Shown piece by piece: positions 1 to 11,866 of a stretch of DNA of 64,000 nt; position 1 is the first letter of the stretch; each line of letters opens with the position of its first letter. Location of the stretch: NCBI GenBank assembly GCA_024449915.1, contig JAMZAV010000636.1, positions 496,001 to 560,000 of the forward strand. Reading direction: 5' to 3'. The DNA comes from Sweltsa coloradensis (Eukaryota; Arthropoda; Insecta; Plecoptera; Chloroperlidae). The position numbers and the translations under genes were made by a program. The notes under the pieces are model-generated. The model searched no databases. It worked only from the letters and a program-made list of their open reading frames with translations, and was not told where the DNA came from.

Positions 1-68
1 TAAAGGTTCTGGCCACTAACTACGTAACTACATGAGTTGAACCGTTGGAACAACGTTTTAGTGCGCTG

Positions 69-721
69 TTAAAGGGGCTATTACCCAAAAAATATTTTTT
101 ACCACATAAGCATAATACTACACTTAAATGACCGTTTAAATTTTTTTATCTTGTTAGGCCTACTGTGATTTTACACATTTTTTTCAATTTTTTTAATCCA
201 TAAATTCGCCAAAATTGTCGTTTTGGGAAATTTCTTGAATCGGTTTTAACCTGCTTCGTTTTCTTTAAACATAGATACTAGAGCATCGTACCAATCTAAA
301 ATGGCCCTTTATAACATCGTGTCTTGAAACTGTGCACAAATATCCCTACACTCAAACACGTAAAAATATGCATTCCAAAATCACACCCTTTCTTGGTAAT
401 CAGCATATTTTGACCGAACCACTTCCCCAAATTACAAAACAAAATAGGGCCTACAGGATTTACAGAAAAGGCTGACGAGTACGTCAATAATGGCAAATTT
501 TTTTTGGATGAAAATCCTCCAAGGTCACGGGGCATATAGATCGTCCCCATACTATTTCTTATGGGATTTTTGCCGATGGGACCTAGCTCGAAAAATACCA
601 AATTTGTCAAATTTTTTCGGGTCATGGTGGACCCAATAATTTTTTGTTAATTTCTAAATTCATATCTAGTTAGCCTGAATGAAATATATTTTCTGAGTTT
701 AGCGGGTGAATACACCTTTAA
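69..721. mobile_element. TTAA-flanked non-autonomous DNA element, copy 1 (piggyBac-like)
   Basis: The element is bounded by TTAA on both sides (69-72 and 718-721). Its inverted ends read AGGGGCTATTACCC on the left and, on the reverse strand, AGGTGTATTCACCC on the right. TTAA target duplication is the mark of piggyBac and some Kolobok elements. There is no intact coding frame; the 109-codon minus-strand frame inside is not conserved in the second copy. A second full copy, interrupted by SINEs, lies at 32619-34104 and a right-end relic at 19920-20175. Confidence 0.7.
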
Positions 722-1244
722 GGTAATCGTTTCGGTCTCAACAACCGACAAACCTGACTGAAGGTTTTTCCAACAAGGTTTCCTCAGTCACGTGCGTGTA
801 TGCTGGGACTGAGTTCTCTGTTCTACTTAAAGCTCTTGGCCATTCCTAGACGGTGACATCGGTCAATGTACATGTGTACTCGACCTCTATTGTAACGTTA
901 TAGGTCAGGTTAGTACAATGCTTGAATGATCTGGCTTCTCATTGCGAGAGGAAGCCAGCGAGACACCCCCAGCCACCCGACCACAAGGCGACGGTTTATT
1001 TTTTTGTAATCAATAGATGAGTGATAAATGATACAGTTGATTATAATAGTCATGAGTTATGATAGTTTTCATTAATAAAAGTAGTCAGTAACATATTCAT
1101 TATCATATTTATTCATAGCATTGGAGTTACATTTTATTCTACAATGATTATCACAATCCTGCAACTCGATGATAAGACACCAAACTGTATGGTAAATCTA
1201 ATGAAACTTAATGAAATATACTCTCTCTAAAGACATTTAAGGGT
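722..1244. other. Intergenic stretch, nothing recognised
   Basis: AT-rich sequence between two elements. I see no coding frame, RNA or clear repeat boundary in it. Confidence 0.5.
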
Positions 1245-1578
1245 AAAGACTACCACTAATATTAAAACCACACAAAATAACGTTTTTTTAATCGAGAAAT
1301 TGTAAAATATTGCAAACCTGTTTGCAGACAGCTATGTGGTTTTGTAAGGACAATAGCCTGCATGAAAAAATATTGTAATTTGATGGTAATTAAGTATTGA
1401 TTTGATCAGAGCCGTATTGAGGGGGGGGGGGGGGCTTTAGGGGCTGCAGCCCCCGGCCTCGCTCTCGTGGCGGCCTCATAATTTCATCTCCGCCTACAGT
1501 TTTTCCATGTATAACTTTTTTGTTAAATTTTTGTAACTTGTAACGAATAATATCCCTCTCCTATACTGATTTTGAAAC

Positions 1579-2219
1579 TTGGCAACGAAGCTGAGCACAT
1601 GTGTAAACCCAACATATGCTGATGAAGATAAAAGAGTACGTGTGCCAAAATATCCAGATGGAAAAACTGATCTTCGATTACAAGGAAAGGATAAATTCAA
1701 AAAAGAAACCTTCAACACAATTGTTGACCTTGACGGTAATGAGATTACTAAACGAATTAAAGTTTATTCAGAACTGTGTTCAAACTTCAAAATGACCAAT
1801 CAACAACTATCCTACGATGATCAGATTGCTGCCGAAAATTAATTAATTTTCTACCCATATAATCTCGACGCTGCATTTCCTAATGAACTGAAACAGTTTT
1901 GCTGTTACATTAAACATGCAGATCTAAATAATAATAACGCTCAAGCAATTCTCAAACACATCGTACAAAATGATCTTGAAAATACATTTCCGTGTGTATA
2001 TATTGCCTTACGTTTGTATCTAACAATACCAGTGGCTAATTGTGAAGCTGAACGTTCATTTTCTAAATTGTGTTTGATCAAAAACCGCTTGCGCACAACA
2101 ATTGGTGAAAAGAGACTCAAGTCCTAATGTCCATCGAAAATTACGTTCTTCGGCGACTGTCGTTTGAAAAGACGGTAAAAGAATTTGCATCAACAAAATG
2201 TAGAAAGAAGTATTTTTAG
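1579..2219 (+). pseudogene. hAT transposase C-terminal fragment (broken)
   Basis: This is a remnant of the DDE-type transposase that mobilised hAT elements. An 87-codon frame from 1579 runs into a stop at 1840-1842. The similarity continues in the same frame past the stop (about 1843-2125), containing the hAT dimerisation signature NCEAERSFSKL followed by IKNRLR. A one-base frameshift near 2125 then moves the tail into another frame, which begins LMSIENYVLRRLSFEK and ends at the stop 2217-2219. The N-terminal BED finger and most of the catalytic core are absent. It resembles the hAT-derived ZMYM1-like group. One in-frame stop and one frameshift make it inactive. The family call rests on the RSFSKL-type motif and on the hAT ends and 8-bp duplication around it. 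Confidence 0.8.
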
Positions 2220-2440
2220 TGTATCAAGAACTGAACTGAAGAGTGACTTCTGTGTACTGTATACCCCTGCGTAAGTGTAAAATTCAGTTGAAATATTTCT
2301 ATGTACAAGTACAACAGCTATTTATAGAGTATTAATCATTCTAATAAATTTAAACTAGGGACTACATAGAATAGAATAATCAGTAGCCGGTTTGAAACTA
2401 TCCGCTCTTCAACTCTCCACAGTTTGTTTCACACTCGGGG

Positions 2441-2442
<2 letters not shown>

Positions 2443-2524
<82 letters not shown>
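2443..2524 (+). repeat. (GT)n microsatellite
   Basis: About 40 uninterrupted GT units inside the hAT copy. They give a spurious Cys-Val frame. Confidence 0.97.
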
Positions 2525-2526
<2 letters not shown>

Positions 2527-2766
2527 CGGCCTCACAAAAAAATTAGCCCCCGGCCTCCAAATCTCTTAATACGGCCCTGGATTTGATATTTAATTACTTA
2601 AATGCATATTTGACATACAAACCGCTCCGATCATTATATTTGAAAACTTTTTCTTGCATTACATTGTCCTAACAAAACCACATAGTTTTGAGATATTTTG
2701 CACCGTTCTCGAGATATAACGAAAAAACTGTAATTTCGGGTGGTTTTAATATTGATGGTAGTTTTT

Positions 2767-4379
2767 ATTTTATTTATTTTTGTAACAAGTTTTTGACAAA
2801 GCTTCCTTATTTTTTTTATCTATTTGACTGAGGCGGCCCGGGAGGTCGCTGGTTCGACACTCGCCATTGGCAACTTTTACTGAAAAATACTTCTCAAGAG
2901 TTTTAATGGTTTGCATTGTGTGACGAAAAACCCGGAAGGAGCGATGAATTAAATCTAGGGGAAAAAATCTGCAACTACACCACACAAAGACGCCGAAACC
3001 ATTCAGTCACCCCCCCTACCAGCCGCACCCTCCTACTAACCCACTGACCGACTCTGATCTGACAGCTTCGACAACAATGTCCTTGAGCGGGGGGCAGGAG
3101 AGAGCACATTGCACTGCGGGCCAGCTTTTCTTACAATTTAAAATAGCTCGATTGCCAAACCTATAGAATTTCACACATTCTGGACCACATATTGATTTTA
3201 AACTTTAGGAGGATGAATATGAATTTCTCTCCACTCCCAAGGCACAACTCCTGATACCGGTACTTTGATAAAGCGTACACAGCACACGGAGCTGTATTTT
3301 GAGATGGAAATGCGTTCAGCTTTGGGAGGGAGAGAAATACCATCCTTTGTAAATCAGTTTTTATAGCTGAATAGAATAGACGTTAAATAAATAAATAAAA
3401 TCACTTACTTACCCTGTTGAAGCGCCCTAGTTTCTCACGTCCTCACTAACTGAATTAAAAGCAGGCGCGTAGGAAGGGAGGAAGATTCCCAATCCCCTCC
3501 ACTTATTCCTGTGACCCCCTATTTTTTCCTGATACCTTATTTTAGGCCAAGGCCAAAACAGTATAACTGTATAGTAGTAACGAGGTATTGCAACTGTACA
3601 AAAGCGCTCAGAAACAAAAGTACTCATCGGCTCACAAAATTCAACATTCAAGAAGAGTTCCTATGCGCCTGATTAAAAGAAAAAAAAACAAGGTCTAACG
3701 TTCAAAACTGCTCATCGTTTAACGCGACTGACAACAAAGTTCGCGAAGCCTTAGTTTAAAACAAATTTCTCAATTATTGCATGAGCCAAGCGAGGAAAGC
3801 GAACGCATAACCTTGACTACCAGAAACCACAAATCTTTGGAGCACGTAGCTATTGCTATTATTAGTTATTTTATTTGTGACCTGGCGCTCTTTGCTTTGA
3901 ATTAAGGGATCTATTTTGAGTTTTAGAAATCAAATCACCTATACAGCCAAAGCAAGAAGTAGCTAGCATAAATCAATACTTGTTTTTCTATAATTCACAA
4001 TTCATATTTTACACTTAATTTTATTTCATTTTTTCATAATCTGCAACCAATTTTACTTATTGTTAAATGTAATTTGTTTAAATGTAAAATAATTTTAATT
4101 ATTTGTTTTAAAATTTTAGAATTTGTATTTGTTTGTATATTGGTAATTTGTTACAATGCATTGTTTTACACATTTTGTCATTGGCCCCTAAGGAGTGCAG
4201 AGCATAAGTCCACATCATAGAAAGGGGCCTTTACAAGAATATATATATATTATATATTTGGCAGGAAATAGTGAGATAACATTAACAAATTACAATGGTA
4301 CTAATTCATTTAAAGTGTCTCGAGCGAGTGTATCACCCATTTAAAACAAGATCTTAGTGACTTAAATTAAAATATATTT
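2767..4379. other. Intergenic stretch, nothing recognised
   Basis: There is no coding frame that I can support. Frames at 2770-2985, 3161-3343 and 3427-3651 (minus) show no recognisable domain. A short TA-rich run is present near 4240. Confidence 0.5.
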
Positions 4380-4506
4380 ACTAAATATTTGTCTCCTTTG
4401 ATATTATATATATATATATATTGTATATTTATGGGATAAAAACAAGGATCTTGGGTAAAACCGCGTCGAAAATAAGATGAACCAGGGCAGAACCTGGGCG
4501 TCCACC

Positions 4507-4530
4507 GACGTTTCGTCTGTACTACGTCAG
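4507..4530 (-). ncRNA. Hammerhead-ribozyme-like core, degenerate
   Basis: The minus strand reads CTGACG, nine bases, CGAAACGTC, in the 3' region of the Penelope element. Penelope-like elements are known to carry minimal hammerhead ribozymes with CTGANGA and CGAAAC...GTC cores. Here the A that should end CTGANGA is T, so activity is doubtful. The surrounding bases can pair (GTCT with AGAC; GACG with CGTC). Confidence 0.45.
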
Positions 4531-4754
4531 ACATTTTCAAGGTTGACTGTGACTCTACGGAGGTTGGAGTCACAGTGGTTGGCAAGCACGCAGCGCCCGC
4601 CTTATATAGCCTCGGCTGAAGGTGCGGGGCGGCGAGGTTATATAGAAAATAGGTGCGGGGCGGCGAGGTCATATCGTGAAAAGGTGCGGGGCGGCGATGT
4701 CATATCGATAAAATATATACGGATGGTGGCAATTGAGAAACAAAATAGCACAGC

Positions 4755-5213
4755 TTACTGTAGTGAAACCTTTTTAGTCCGGCTTCTTGTCATAGGGCCT
4801 GATTGGTTGTCTTTTGAAATGTTATTCGTGCTTGGAATTATGGAATCTGAAATTTGCACCACCTCTGAGGGATTTGGCTGAATAGGTCTACGGACTACAT
4901 TTCGAGGCATGAGTGCAGGTTTCCAAGCAAGAGGGAGGCTCTGGCTATCATCTCTTTTGTTCATGTTATTCGGCCGTTTCTCAATTTCCACAGATTCACG
5001 GAAATACGTGGCTGAGCTGTTGTACAGGACAAATAGTTTTTGTTTTGTCAAAATCTATCACATGCGAGTAAGCTTTAGCATGTTGACCAGGGCTGATTTC
5101 TTGTCACCTGTTTTCACAGCATTAGAGTGTTCATTTATCCTCACTGCTATGCGTCTGCCTGTTTGGCCTATGTACGTTTGATCGCAGTTGCCACAGGGAA
5201 CCTCATAAACCCT
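4755..5213 (-). pseudogene. Penelope GIY-YIG endonuclease and C-terminal tail (broken)
   Basis: In the reverse strand the segment reads VYEVPCGNCDQTYIGQTGR, then RINEHSNAV and a stop just before 5050. This is the GIY-YIG nuclease variant of Penelope-like elements, with the CxxC spacing, TYIGQTGR core and the following R..EH residues. A frameshift separates it from the downstream frame 5051-4755. That frame carries the tail block YFRESVEIEKRPNNMNKRDD and ends LPLAWKPAL, typical of the same proteins. The nuclease nicks target DNA to prime reverse transcription. This copy cannot make the full protein. Confidence 0.85.
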
Positions 5214-6240
5214 CTATTCTTCCAGATGAACAGAGTCCTTTGCACTTCTCAAAAAGGAGCTGATTTTTCTGTCAGTGGAGAAAATGGTTTCGATGTTCTT
5301 ACGATTGAGGATTCTACCTATGACGTCTGTCTGTGGTACCCTTGACATACGGAAGAAAAGCTTTTGACCGTGGTTTCTCCTTGTCCTCAGTATCATCCTC
5401 AGATTTCTTCAGTTCACGTTTAAACGCTCTGGTTATGTCTCGGTCCAAGTAACCATTGAGTGATAGAGCTTCACGGAGCTTGTCAAATTCCTCTCTTGAG
5501 TGAGATTTGTCAGTAAGGTTCCTGGACCGGGTGACCAGAGTGTTAACCACTGAAAATAACTGTGAAGGACGGTGGTGAGAAGCAGCATTCAGATACCGAT
5601 TGGTGTGGGTGGGTTTTCTATAGACTGTGTGTCCCAAACTGCCATCAACATTCTTTACTATCAAGACATCGAGAAAAGCAAGTGAGTCGTTGGATTCTAC
5701 TTCCATGGTGAACTGAATATTCGAATGGATACCATTTAGATAGTCAAGAAAATCATTCAACTTGTCCACACCATGGGGCCAAATGGCATAGACGTCGTCC
5801 ACATATCGTATCCAAGAAGATGGTTTGTTCATGAATTCAGATCATGAATAAGTTGGCAATAGCTGGTGATAGCGGCGAGCCCATTGGAGCTCCCTCCACT
5901 TGCTTATAAAACTTGTTTTCATAAATAAAGTATGTAGAAGACATGCAATGCCTTGCTAACTTCATGATGTCCTTCGGTATGCCATAGCTTTCTTCAATAG
6001 TAACAAGGGCCTCCTTCACCGGTATGTTGGTAAATAGGGAAACCACATCAAAACTAACCAATATGTCCCCAGGGCGAACCTTCCATTCTTTGATCAGCTG
6101 GATCAGGTGAGAGGAGTTTTTCACATAGGACGCAGCATCCTCCGAGTAAGGTTGGAACCTCTTAGCGACATATCTGGCCAGAGCTTGTGTGGGTGACCCT
6201 ACTGCGCTCACTATGGGTCGCAAGGGGGCATTAAAAGCCT
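5214..6240 (-). pseudogene. Penelope-like reverse transcriptase (fragmented)
   Basis: This is the RNA-dependent DNA polymerase of a Penelope-like element. Three overlapping frames carry it: 6223-5837, 5832-5314 and 5396-5214. The first contains the motif-A block VSFDVVSLFTNIP and motif-B block GAPMGSPLSPAIANLFM. The second opens with the catalytic box YVDDVYAIW (motif C), then the LAFLDV block and a basic thumb-like segment. The third carries the RT-to-endonuclease linker, beginning near GRILNRKN. Frameshifts lie near 5835 and 5330-5395. The N-terminal third of the usual RT is missing because the copy is 5'-truncated. Host-gene origin is unlikely given the flanking repeats and damage. Confidence 0.88.
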
Positions 6241-6291
6241 AAAATATGCTAAAAATTTTGTCTTTATGACTAAGGCGACAACACATTTACA

Positions 6292-6547
6292 TTAGCCGCT
6301 TCCCAAAACTTTGGTTTAGTCTTAAGAAATTGTTATTTTGTTTGTAAAGAAATCCGATATCCTGATGGTTAGTAATGTTCAGTGGCCTGTCATATGAATA
6401 CTCTTTCATTGTGTGTTAAATAACAAAACGTCTGATTTGTCCGTCTAAAAATTTGGTTGGTTTAACGTTCTTATGACAAAAACGTAAACAATTTAACACG
6501 TATTTCCTATCCCTTATAACTAACATATTTGTGGAGAACGCGGCTTT
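6292..6547 (-). mobile_element. MITE related to the 53.6-kb element
   Basis: The reverse complement is clearly similar to 53623-53893, sharing GATAGGAAATACGTGTTAAA and AATCAGACGTTTTGTTATTT, with ends of the type AGCCGCGTTC. It is an internal-coding-free element of about 255 bp. The superfamily is not fixed. Confidence 0.65.
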
Positions 6548-6815
6548 CATTTGGCAAAAATACTTTCAAGTGTCAAATTACATTTTTTGTTTGTTTATGT
6601 TTCTTGTCTATGGTTGAGGTCATGCAGTGTTGCACGTTTTCAAATCATTTCTACTTGTATTGAAATAATTTGTAATTTTAGTCTACAATATCTCGGCAAT
6701 GAGTTCAGACGGGTGACTTATAAAAGAATAACCTATGTTATAAAATTATTTTTGGTTGTTTTTATTTATTTTGGATGTACTGCAGCTAATGTGGTGTTCA
6801 AAAGTATGTTTTTTG

Positions 6816-7663
6816 CAGGGGATCGAACCAAATTTTTTTTTATTTAGCTTCGGTTTTCGGTATAACGTTATTTTTCGGTTCGGTTTTCGGTTCGGTTCGA
6901 CCTTTCTAAAAATAACAGTTCGGTTCGAACCGTTTTAAACCGGTTCGAACCAGTTTATTTTATTTTACATTTTATAATGCAAAATATCAATAAAAGTATC
7001 ATTTTTTTGAAAGTTGAAAACGTTTGTAGGGATATTTACTAACATTAATTACCGATACATGCCCACATCTATCAATTCCCAACATATATATATATATATG
7101 CCCAAAGCCCAAAACCTGACTCAAAGTCCACATTCCACAATGTTCCTCAGTCCACACTCCTCAGTCCAAATCAGGTCTGTGTCTGTAGGGGCCGATATGA
7201 GAGACTGGGATAATGAATGTTACGGGACTAAGGCAATCAATGGGTGCGGTGACAGGGAGTGTCGTCTATCTACATTTAGCCTTACTACACTAAATTAAAG
7301 TGACCTCTTAATTTGATTTCCACGGTAAATAACAACAATTTGAAGTCGGCGTTTATGAAAGGTGTGGTAGGCAGGTGTCTTTGGACTTATGAAAAGAAGG
7401 TATGAGCCGGACTTGTGAAAGGGAAAATCAAACTTTTGTTTGCTTTTTCCCAATTTTCGCGATTTGGCGATTTTTAGACTGTGACCAAAACTGCCCCCTG
7501 AACCGAAATTAACCGAAAAAACCTGAAATAAAACAAAATAAGAAATTTGGTTACGGTTCGGTTTTCGGTTCAGGCACTTTCTTATAACGGTTTTCGGTTC
7601 GGTTGAGGAAAAATATCGTTTTTTTTTCTTTCGGTTTTTGGTTCGTACCGGTTTGATGCCCTG
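6816..7663. mobile_element. Non-autonomous hAT element with CGGTTCGGTTTT subterminal repeats
   Basis: The ends are CAGGGGATCGAACC and, reversed, CAGGGCATCAAACC. Perfect 8-bp duplications GTTTTTTG lie at 6808-6815 and 7664-7671. Both subterminal regions are rich in repeats of TTCGGTTCGGTTTTCGG, a pattern expected for transposase binding sites. No transposase is encoded. A minus-strand frame at 7295-7813 crosses the right end and is not a gene. Confidence 0.9.
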
Positions 7664-7884
7664 GTTTTTTGTGCCCTTAGAAGATAGGAAATAGGTAGGC
7701 CTACCTAATATGTCAATCGTAATTATCTCGAAAAGTAATTCCGTGACATGAGATTTTTTATTGCATATTATTATCAAGCACACTTCAAATAATAATATAA
7801 TGTGAATCATCATTTTAGTTTATGTTAAGTTATGATGGAGAGACTTTAACATAAAATGAAATGTGAAGGTAATTATTATTATTA

Positions 7885-8551
7885 CTAGGCCGCTTCATGA
7901 ACGCTTTTTTTAGTCACGTTAATGGATGAGCTTTTTTTAAGTTGTTAGTATGCGTGGGATCTCTTTACTTCTTAAAGTCACATTGCAAAATCATTTTGGT
8001 TAAATTAGGATAATTTTTATAAAGTAGTATTATTGCTATGGTAATACCAATTAATAGAATGTAAAATATCTGGATGCCCGAAGATTTGCTTTTGCAACGC
8101 ATTGTAGGTGATTGTTGTCAAGTTTCTATAGTTACTTGTTAATTATTATACACCTAAAAAAACTCATATTAAAACCTTTATTTCTATGGATTCTGGCTAA
8201 CTTGTTCAACTTTTTCTTTCAAAAGGCAATACCTCACCATTATAGACTTAATGTTCATTTGAAATATGAACGTTGTAGCCCCACCCGTTCGGTCAGAATC
8301 GACCCAAATGTCACGAAAATATCGCATTAAAAATCGTAAAAGTGTGATATTCATGAGAAATATTTCTTCGATTGTACCCAAAAACGTGGCAGGTCTAAGT
8401 TCAGATATTTCGAAGGTCCCCTTCAATTTTCATCGCATATGCCGTTTGTGCGGTAGAGAGCGAACAAACAGAAAAAAACACAAAAAAAAAAAACACCGGA
8501 GCTAATTTTTTTGGGGGTCAGTGAAATTGAAGTCTTCGCTTTGCTCATCCA
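7885..8551 (-). mobile_element. HINE-like (Helentron-type) element, divergent 3' end
   Basis: On the minus strand it begins TGGATGAGCAAAGCGAAG and ends GCGGCCTAG followed by T. The inner block AATATTTCTTCGATTGTACC (its reverse complement on the element strand) and the ACAAACAGA-poly(A) block are shared with the copies at 15.4, 25.2, 36.9 and 55.1 kb. The 3' end differs from the main subfamily: AACGTGACT, an A-run, GCGTTCATGAAGCGGCCTAG. The hAT MITE at 8564 lies immediately beyond its 5' end. Confidence 0.75.
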
Positions 8552-8563
8552 ATTACTAGTAAC

Positions 8564-8978
8564 TAGGGATGCACACGATAATCAATATTATTGATCAATT
8601 ATCAATAATGGATATTATTTAGATAACCAAAATTCATTATCGAAATATCAAATAATTCGTAAATAGTGACACAAACTCAACTCTAAAGACGGAGATTATC
8701 TCACGTTGTGCCATACACTAGCTGGGCTGATGGTGTGACACTTGAGATTTATGTTTGGAATTGACCTATCAGTTGATAACTGAAGCCAAACACATGACAT
8801 CGAAGACAGCCAGGCAGTAAACAGAACGTGATTGTGTTGTTTTGACTTACACTTGCCATACTTGAGGTTCCACTTATAGGTCGGCACAGGCTTTGTTGGT
8901 GATTTCAATATTATCAATTCGATAATGACATTACCATTTTGATAATCGATAATGAAAAAGTTTTGATGCGCATCCCTA
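8564..8978. mobile_element. hAT MITE
   Basis: The ends are TAGGGATGCACA and, reversed, TAGGGATGCGCA. Perfect 8-bp duplications CTAGTAAC lie at 8556-8563 and 8979-8986. The subterminal regions are full of ATTATCGATAAT-like palindromes. At 415 bp it has no coding capacity. A possible right-end relic of the same family lies at 43860-43964. Confidence 0.92.
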
Positions 8979-8986
8979 CTAGTAAC

Positions 8987-10132
8987 TGTTATATTGTGCG
9001 TTGTCATCATCATCTTCATCTCTTACCCTTGTCAAGTGACCTTGACAGCACACCATGCATATTTATACAATTTATATTTCATATCATTGTTTGTGTATTT
9101 TATACTACAATGTGGGACAATTGGTTTGTAATTTGTAGTTATTACTTTAAGACGTACAGTAAGTATTATAAGACCAATAGTATTTTCTTTTATCAACATA
9201 CCTAATTCTATTATTTTAAAATTATTTCCATAAACCCTGCTAAAACAGGTATGCTATTATTGTGTGCCTAAGTTAAAAAACTTGAATCAAGCCCACAACA
9301 TACACTTGTTATGTCTGGCAAATGCAGGTGACAAAGTCAATTGCTATTTTTCCAAAGAATAGGGAATATTCACTAAGTCCAAATATTGAAGTGAGTGTAT
9401 GGATGGATAGAAAACCACATATTTTAAATTCTATTGAGGCACAAAGTTTGTAGTATTTTAATTCCTGTGCAAACGGCTTGGGTCTAAAAAAAAAAAGATT
9501 TGGGTCTAGAGCACGCTAGAGCATTGTTGACCAATACGCAAAGCTGTTTAATGTCTTTGGATGAATGAATTAACTACCGCCTTCTAGATTACACAGTTAA
9601 TATCACTGTTTGGCATTACCTTATTGGCCGATTCGTAACTATAGCTTATAGTGACGAAATGGCTCGTTTTCCCCGCCATTATTATTGGTGCAACTTTCAG
9701 CTTACATATAAATGAAAATCTTATCTAAACAATAAAAAAATATGATTAACGTATTCAAAATGAAGTCCTTAATGTAGTAGGGTGATAAAAAAAGTAAAGG
9801 ATCCTTCCTTTTGATGTAAATAGTTAATCTCGCATATAGGTAGCATATTTATGCCACTTATAGTTTAATTCAAATTCGTGTGATTAAATACGAATTTCAC
9901 GCCGCCAATGCATAGAATACACAATTGATGCTGTTTAGTACTTCTGAGAGTGTCCCCTAGATGGCAGCACGTGAGGGGGTAAGAAAGTGAGTTCTTCTAG
10001 CCACGCCTCAAATATTTATTGTTGACAAATACTACATGTTTATTGCACAATTGGTCACGTCATTCCACTGAATATACCGTAAACGCAAGAATAATTATTT
10101 ATGTTTTAAAACACACATATATATTATTTATT

Positions 10133-10170
<38 letters not shown>

Positions 10171-10333
10171 TATAAACCTAGCTAATATTGTTGATTTGCA
10201 TCTAAAAAGTTAAAAAAAATTATAGCTAAATATGGATGATAAGTACATGGTATCATTTGATGCCACTATGCATGTAGGTGGGATGAATGTTATTTTGAGG
10301 TTATAATTGGGTTTTGACATTGTTTTGTGAAAT
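8987..10333. other. Intergenic stretch, nothing recognised
   Basis: AT-rich sequence with a TA dinucleotide run at about 10137-10165. No gene, RNA or element boundary is visible. Confidence 0.5.
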
Positions 10334-10341
10334 ATTTCAAA

Positions 10342-10774
10342 CATAGATATTAAACACCTATAGTAGGCTAGATCCGCAGTCTCCAATAGGTACCTCCGCA
10401 CAGGCGCGAGCGTAGCAAATTGAAGCGTCAATCTAACCAATTCAAAATGGCGATTTGGCGTTTATATGTATGCTTTTTTAATGCAAAAGTATTTTACTGG
10501 ATTGTTTGATATGGTTTTAGCTTGTGCAGCATGGTAATGCACAAACAAAAACAATACAAAGTTATTGCAAGGGAATTTAGTAATCATTTGGTGTTAATGA
10601 CTAATATGCTCACCTGTCAAACTGACGGCCATCTTTAAAAATATTTTGGCTACAAATCGCTCCCATCTACTTAACATGCAAACAGTAATTTAAGATAGAT
10701 AGATGGCTTCAAATTGTCACGGAAGTGGACCAATGACTGCGGATCTAGGATAGGATAGGTGTTTAATATCTATG
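10342..10774. mobile_element. MITE with about 40-bp TIRs and 8-bp duplications
   Basis: Both ends start CATAGATATTAAACACCTAT, and similarity continues to GATCCGCAGTC about 40 bp in. Perfect 8-bp duplications ATTTCAAA lie at 10334-10341 and 10775-10782. An 8-bp duplication fits the hAT or P superfamilies. The interior is non-coding. Confidence 0.88.
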
Positions 10775-11430
10775 ATTTCAAAGCTATGCAACTATAATTC
10801 ATAACACTGTACATATAATTACTTACTTATTTTTTTATAATCCAAATGTAGTCTTGTAAATCATGTACTTCCACACGTTAATGAGGCATTCATAATTATT
10901 ATTAATTACTATAGAATACTAGATGATACGTAATTAATAATTTGTAAGATTATTAACTTCAATATAGGGTACCCATCATTATTTGGCATTCTTTGTTGAT
11001 GAATACTGAAGGCTATACTATGTATTTTGGCCCCTAATCACATAATTAAGTACCAAAATCACATTTTTATTATGATTTTATTAATTAGATATGTACCTTT
11101 TTCTTTTAAATGTCATAAACTGACATAATTCCTAGTTCAAACACTAAATCAAAACTCTAATCAAGATTTTGTTATATGCACCCATTGTTCTGTTGTTGCT
11201 TAGTGTACACATATGTGCCATTTTAATTCCAAGGCTGAAATGTACAAAACAAAAGAAATTTTGAATTTTTTCAATAATTTTAGTATTTTTTTTCACTGAG
11301 TAGGGTGCTATGTACTGTATATAATTATTTTAAGAAAATTGAAAAAATCATGCATGAAGAGAGGTTTAAACAAAGAAATCATATTGTGCACAAGAGATAG
11401 TGCACTTTAATTTCCAAAAAAGACCTAATA

Positions 11431-11866
11431 AACAAATAAATAAATAAATCCGTTTTTAGAGTCTACCCACTTAGTCACACAACTGATTTTCAGTGGGGGA
11501 CAGTAAACCAAAGTGACCAAGCATACCCTGCAGGCCCCGGCGCAATCGACGAGTGAACGATAACCAACCAAGATCGATATTTTTAATAGGAAATATAGCC
11601 ATCAGTGGTATGGACAGTGTAAACACCCGCGGATCAATGCCAGAATCAACAAGGCTGATACAAAACAGCTTTAAATTTATTATATATATATATGTGCCTC
11701 GTTACTAGGACGGCTCCAAAGTCACCGTTTACAAATTCCTAAGACAAGAACTGATGGACTTAAGTCCAAATCAGAAGTTAAAAAACTTCTGACTTTAGCG
11801 GGAATCGAACCCTGGACCTTCTGCATTGGAAGCAGGTAGGCTTACCACAAGACCAACGAGCCACAC
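11431..11866 (-). mobile_element. tRNA-headed SINE, full copy 1
   Basis: On the minus strand the element starts with a tRNA-like head (A box TGGTCTTGTGG, B box GGTTCGATTCC) at 11866-11800. A body with the palindromic segment AGAAGTTTTTTAACTTCT follows, and it ends in a (TTTA)n tail at 11431-11450. Relatives are at 20593-20861, 23711-24161, 32952-33766 and 33331-33720. The nearest canonical AATAAA downstream of POLB on the minus strand, at 11676-11681, lies inside this copy. Confidence 0.85.

Larger units (their letters stand above)
1407..2579 (+). mobile_element. hAT transposon, degenerate copy
   Basis: The ends read CAGAGCCGTATTGAG and, reversed, CAGGGCCGTATTAAG. They are flanked by a perfect 8-bp target duplication GATTTGAT (1399-1406 and 2580-2587), as hAT elements make. 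A G-run follows the left end, and a long GT microsatellite lies near the right end. The interior encodes the C-terminal part of a hAT transposase, now broken (1579-2219). Confidence 0.9.
1245..2766. mobile_element. Palindromic (fold-back) MITE split by a hAT insertion
   Basis: About 140 bp at 1245-1385 is repeated inverted at 2620-2766. The shared outer sequence is ACTACCAnnAATATTAAAACC, and an internal block ATGTGGTTTTGTnAGGACAAT is also shared. Removing the hAT copy at 1407-2579 and one target duplication leaves an element of roughly 340 bp that is nearly all inverted repeat, with the hAT sitting near its centre. Superfamily is not determined. Confidence 0.7.
4380..6240 (-). mobile_element. 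Penelope-like retroelement, 5'-truncated
   Basis: On the minus strand the element contains, in order, reverse-transcriptase fragments (6240-5214), a GIY-YIG endonuclease (about 5213-5050), a C-terminal tail (about 5051-4900) and a 3' non-coding region with a hammerhead-like motif (4507-4530), ending in a TA-rich run near 4400. RT followed by GIY-YIG is diagnostic of Penelope-like elements. The 5' part is missing: coding similarity begins at about 6240, inside the RT domain. Several frameshifts make it inactive. Confidence 0.9.

Noticed and set aside
2392..2586. Frame with a long Cys-Val repeat
   Set aside because: Translation of a GT microsatellite.
7295..7813. 172-codon minus-strand frame
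   Set aside because: It crosses the right end and target duplication of the hAT element 6816-7663.
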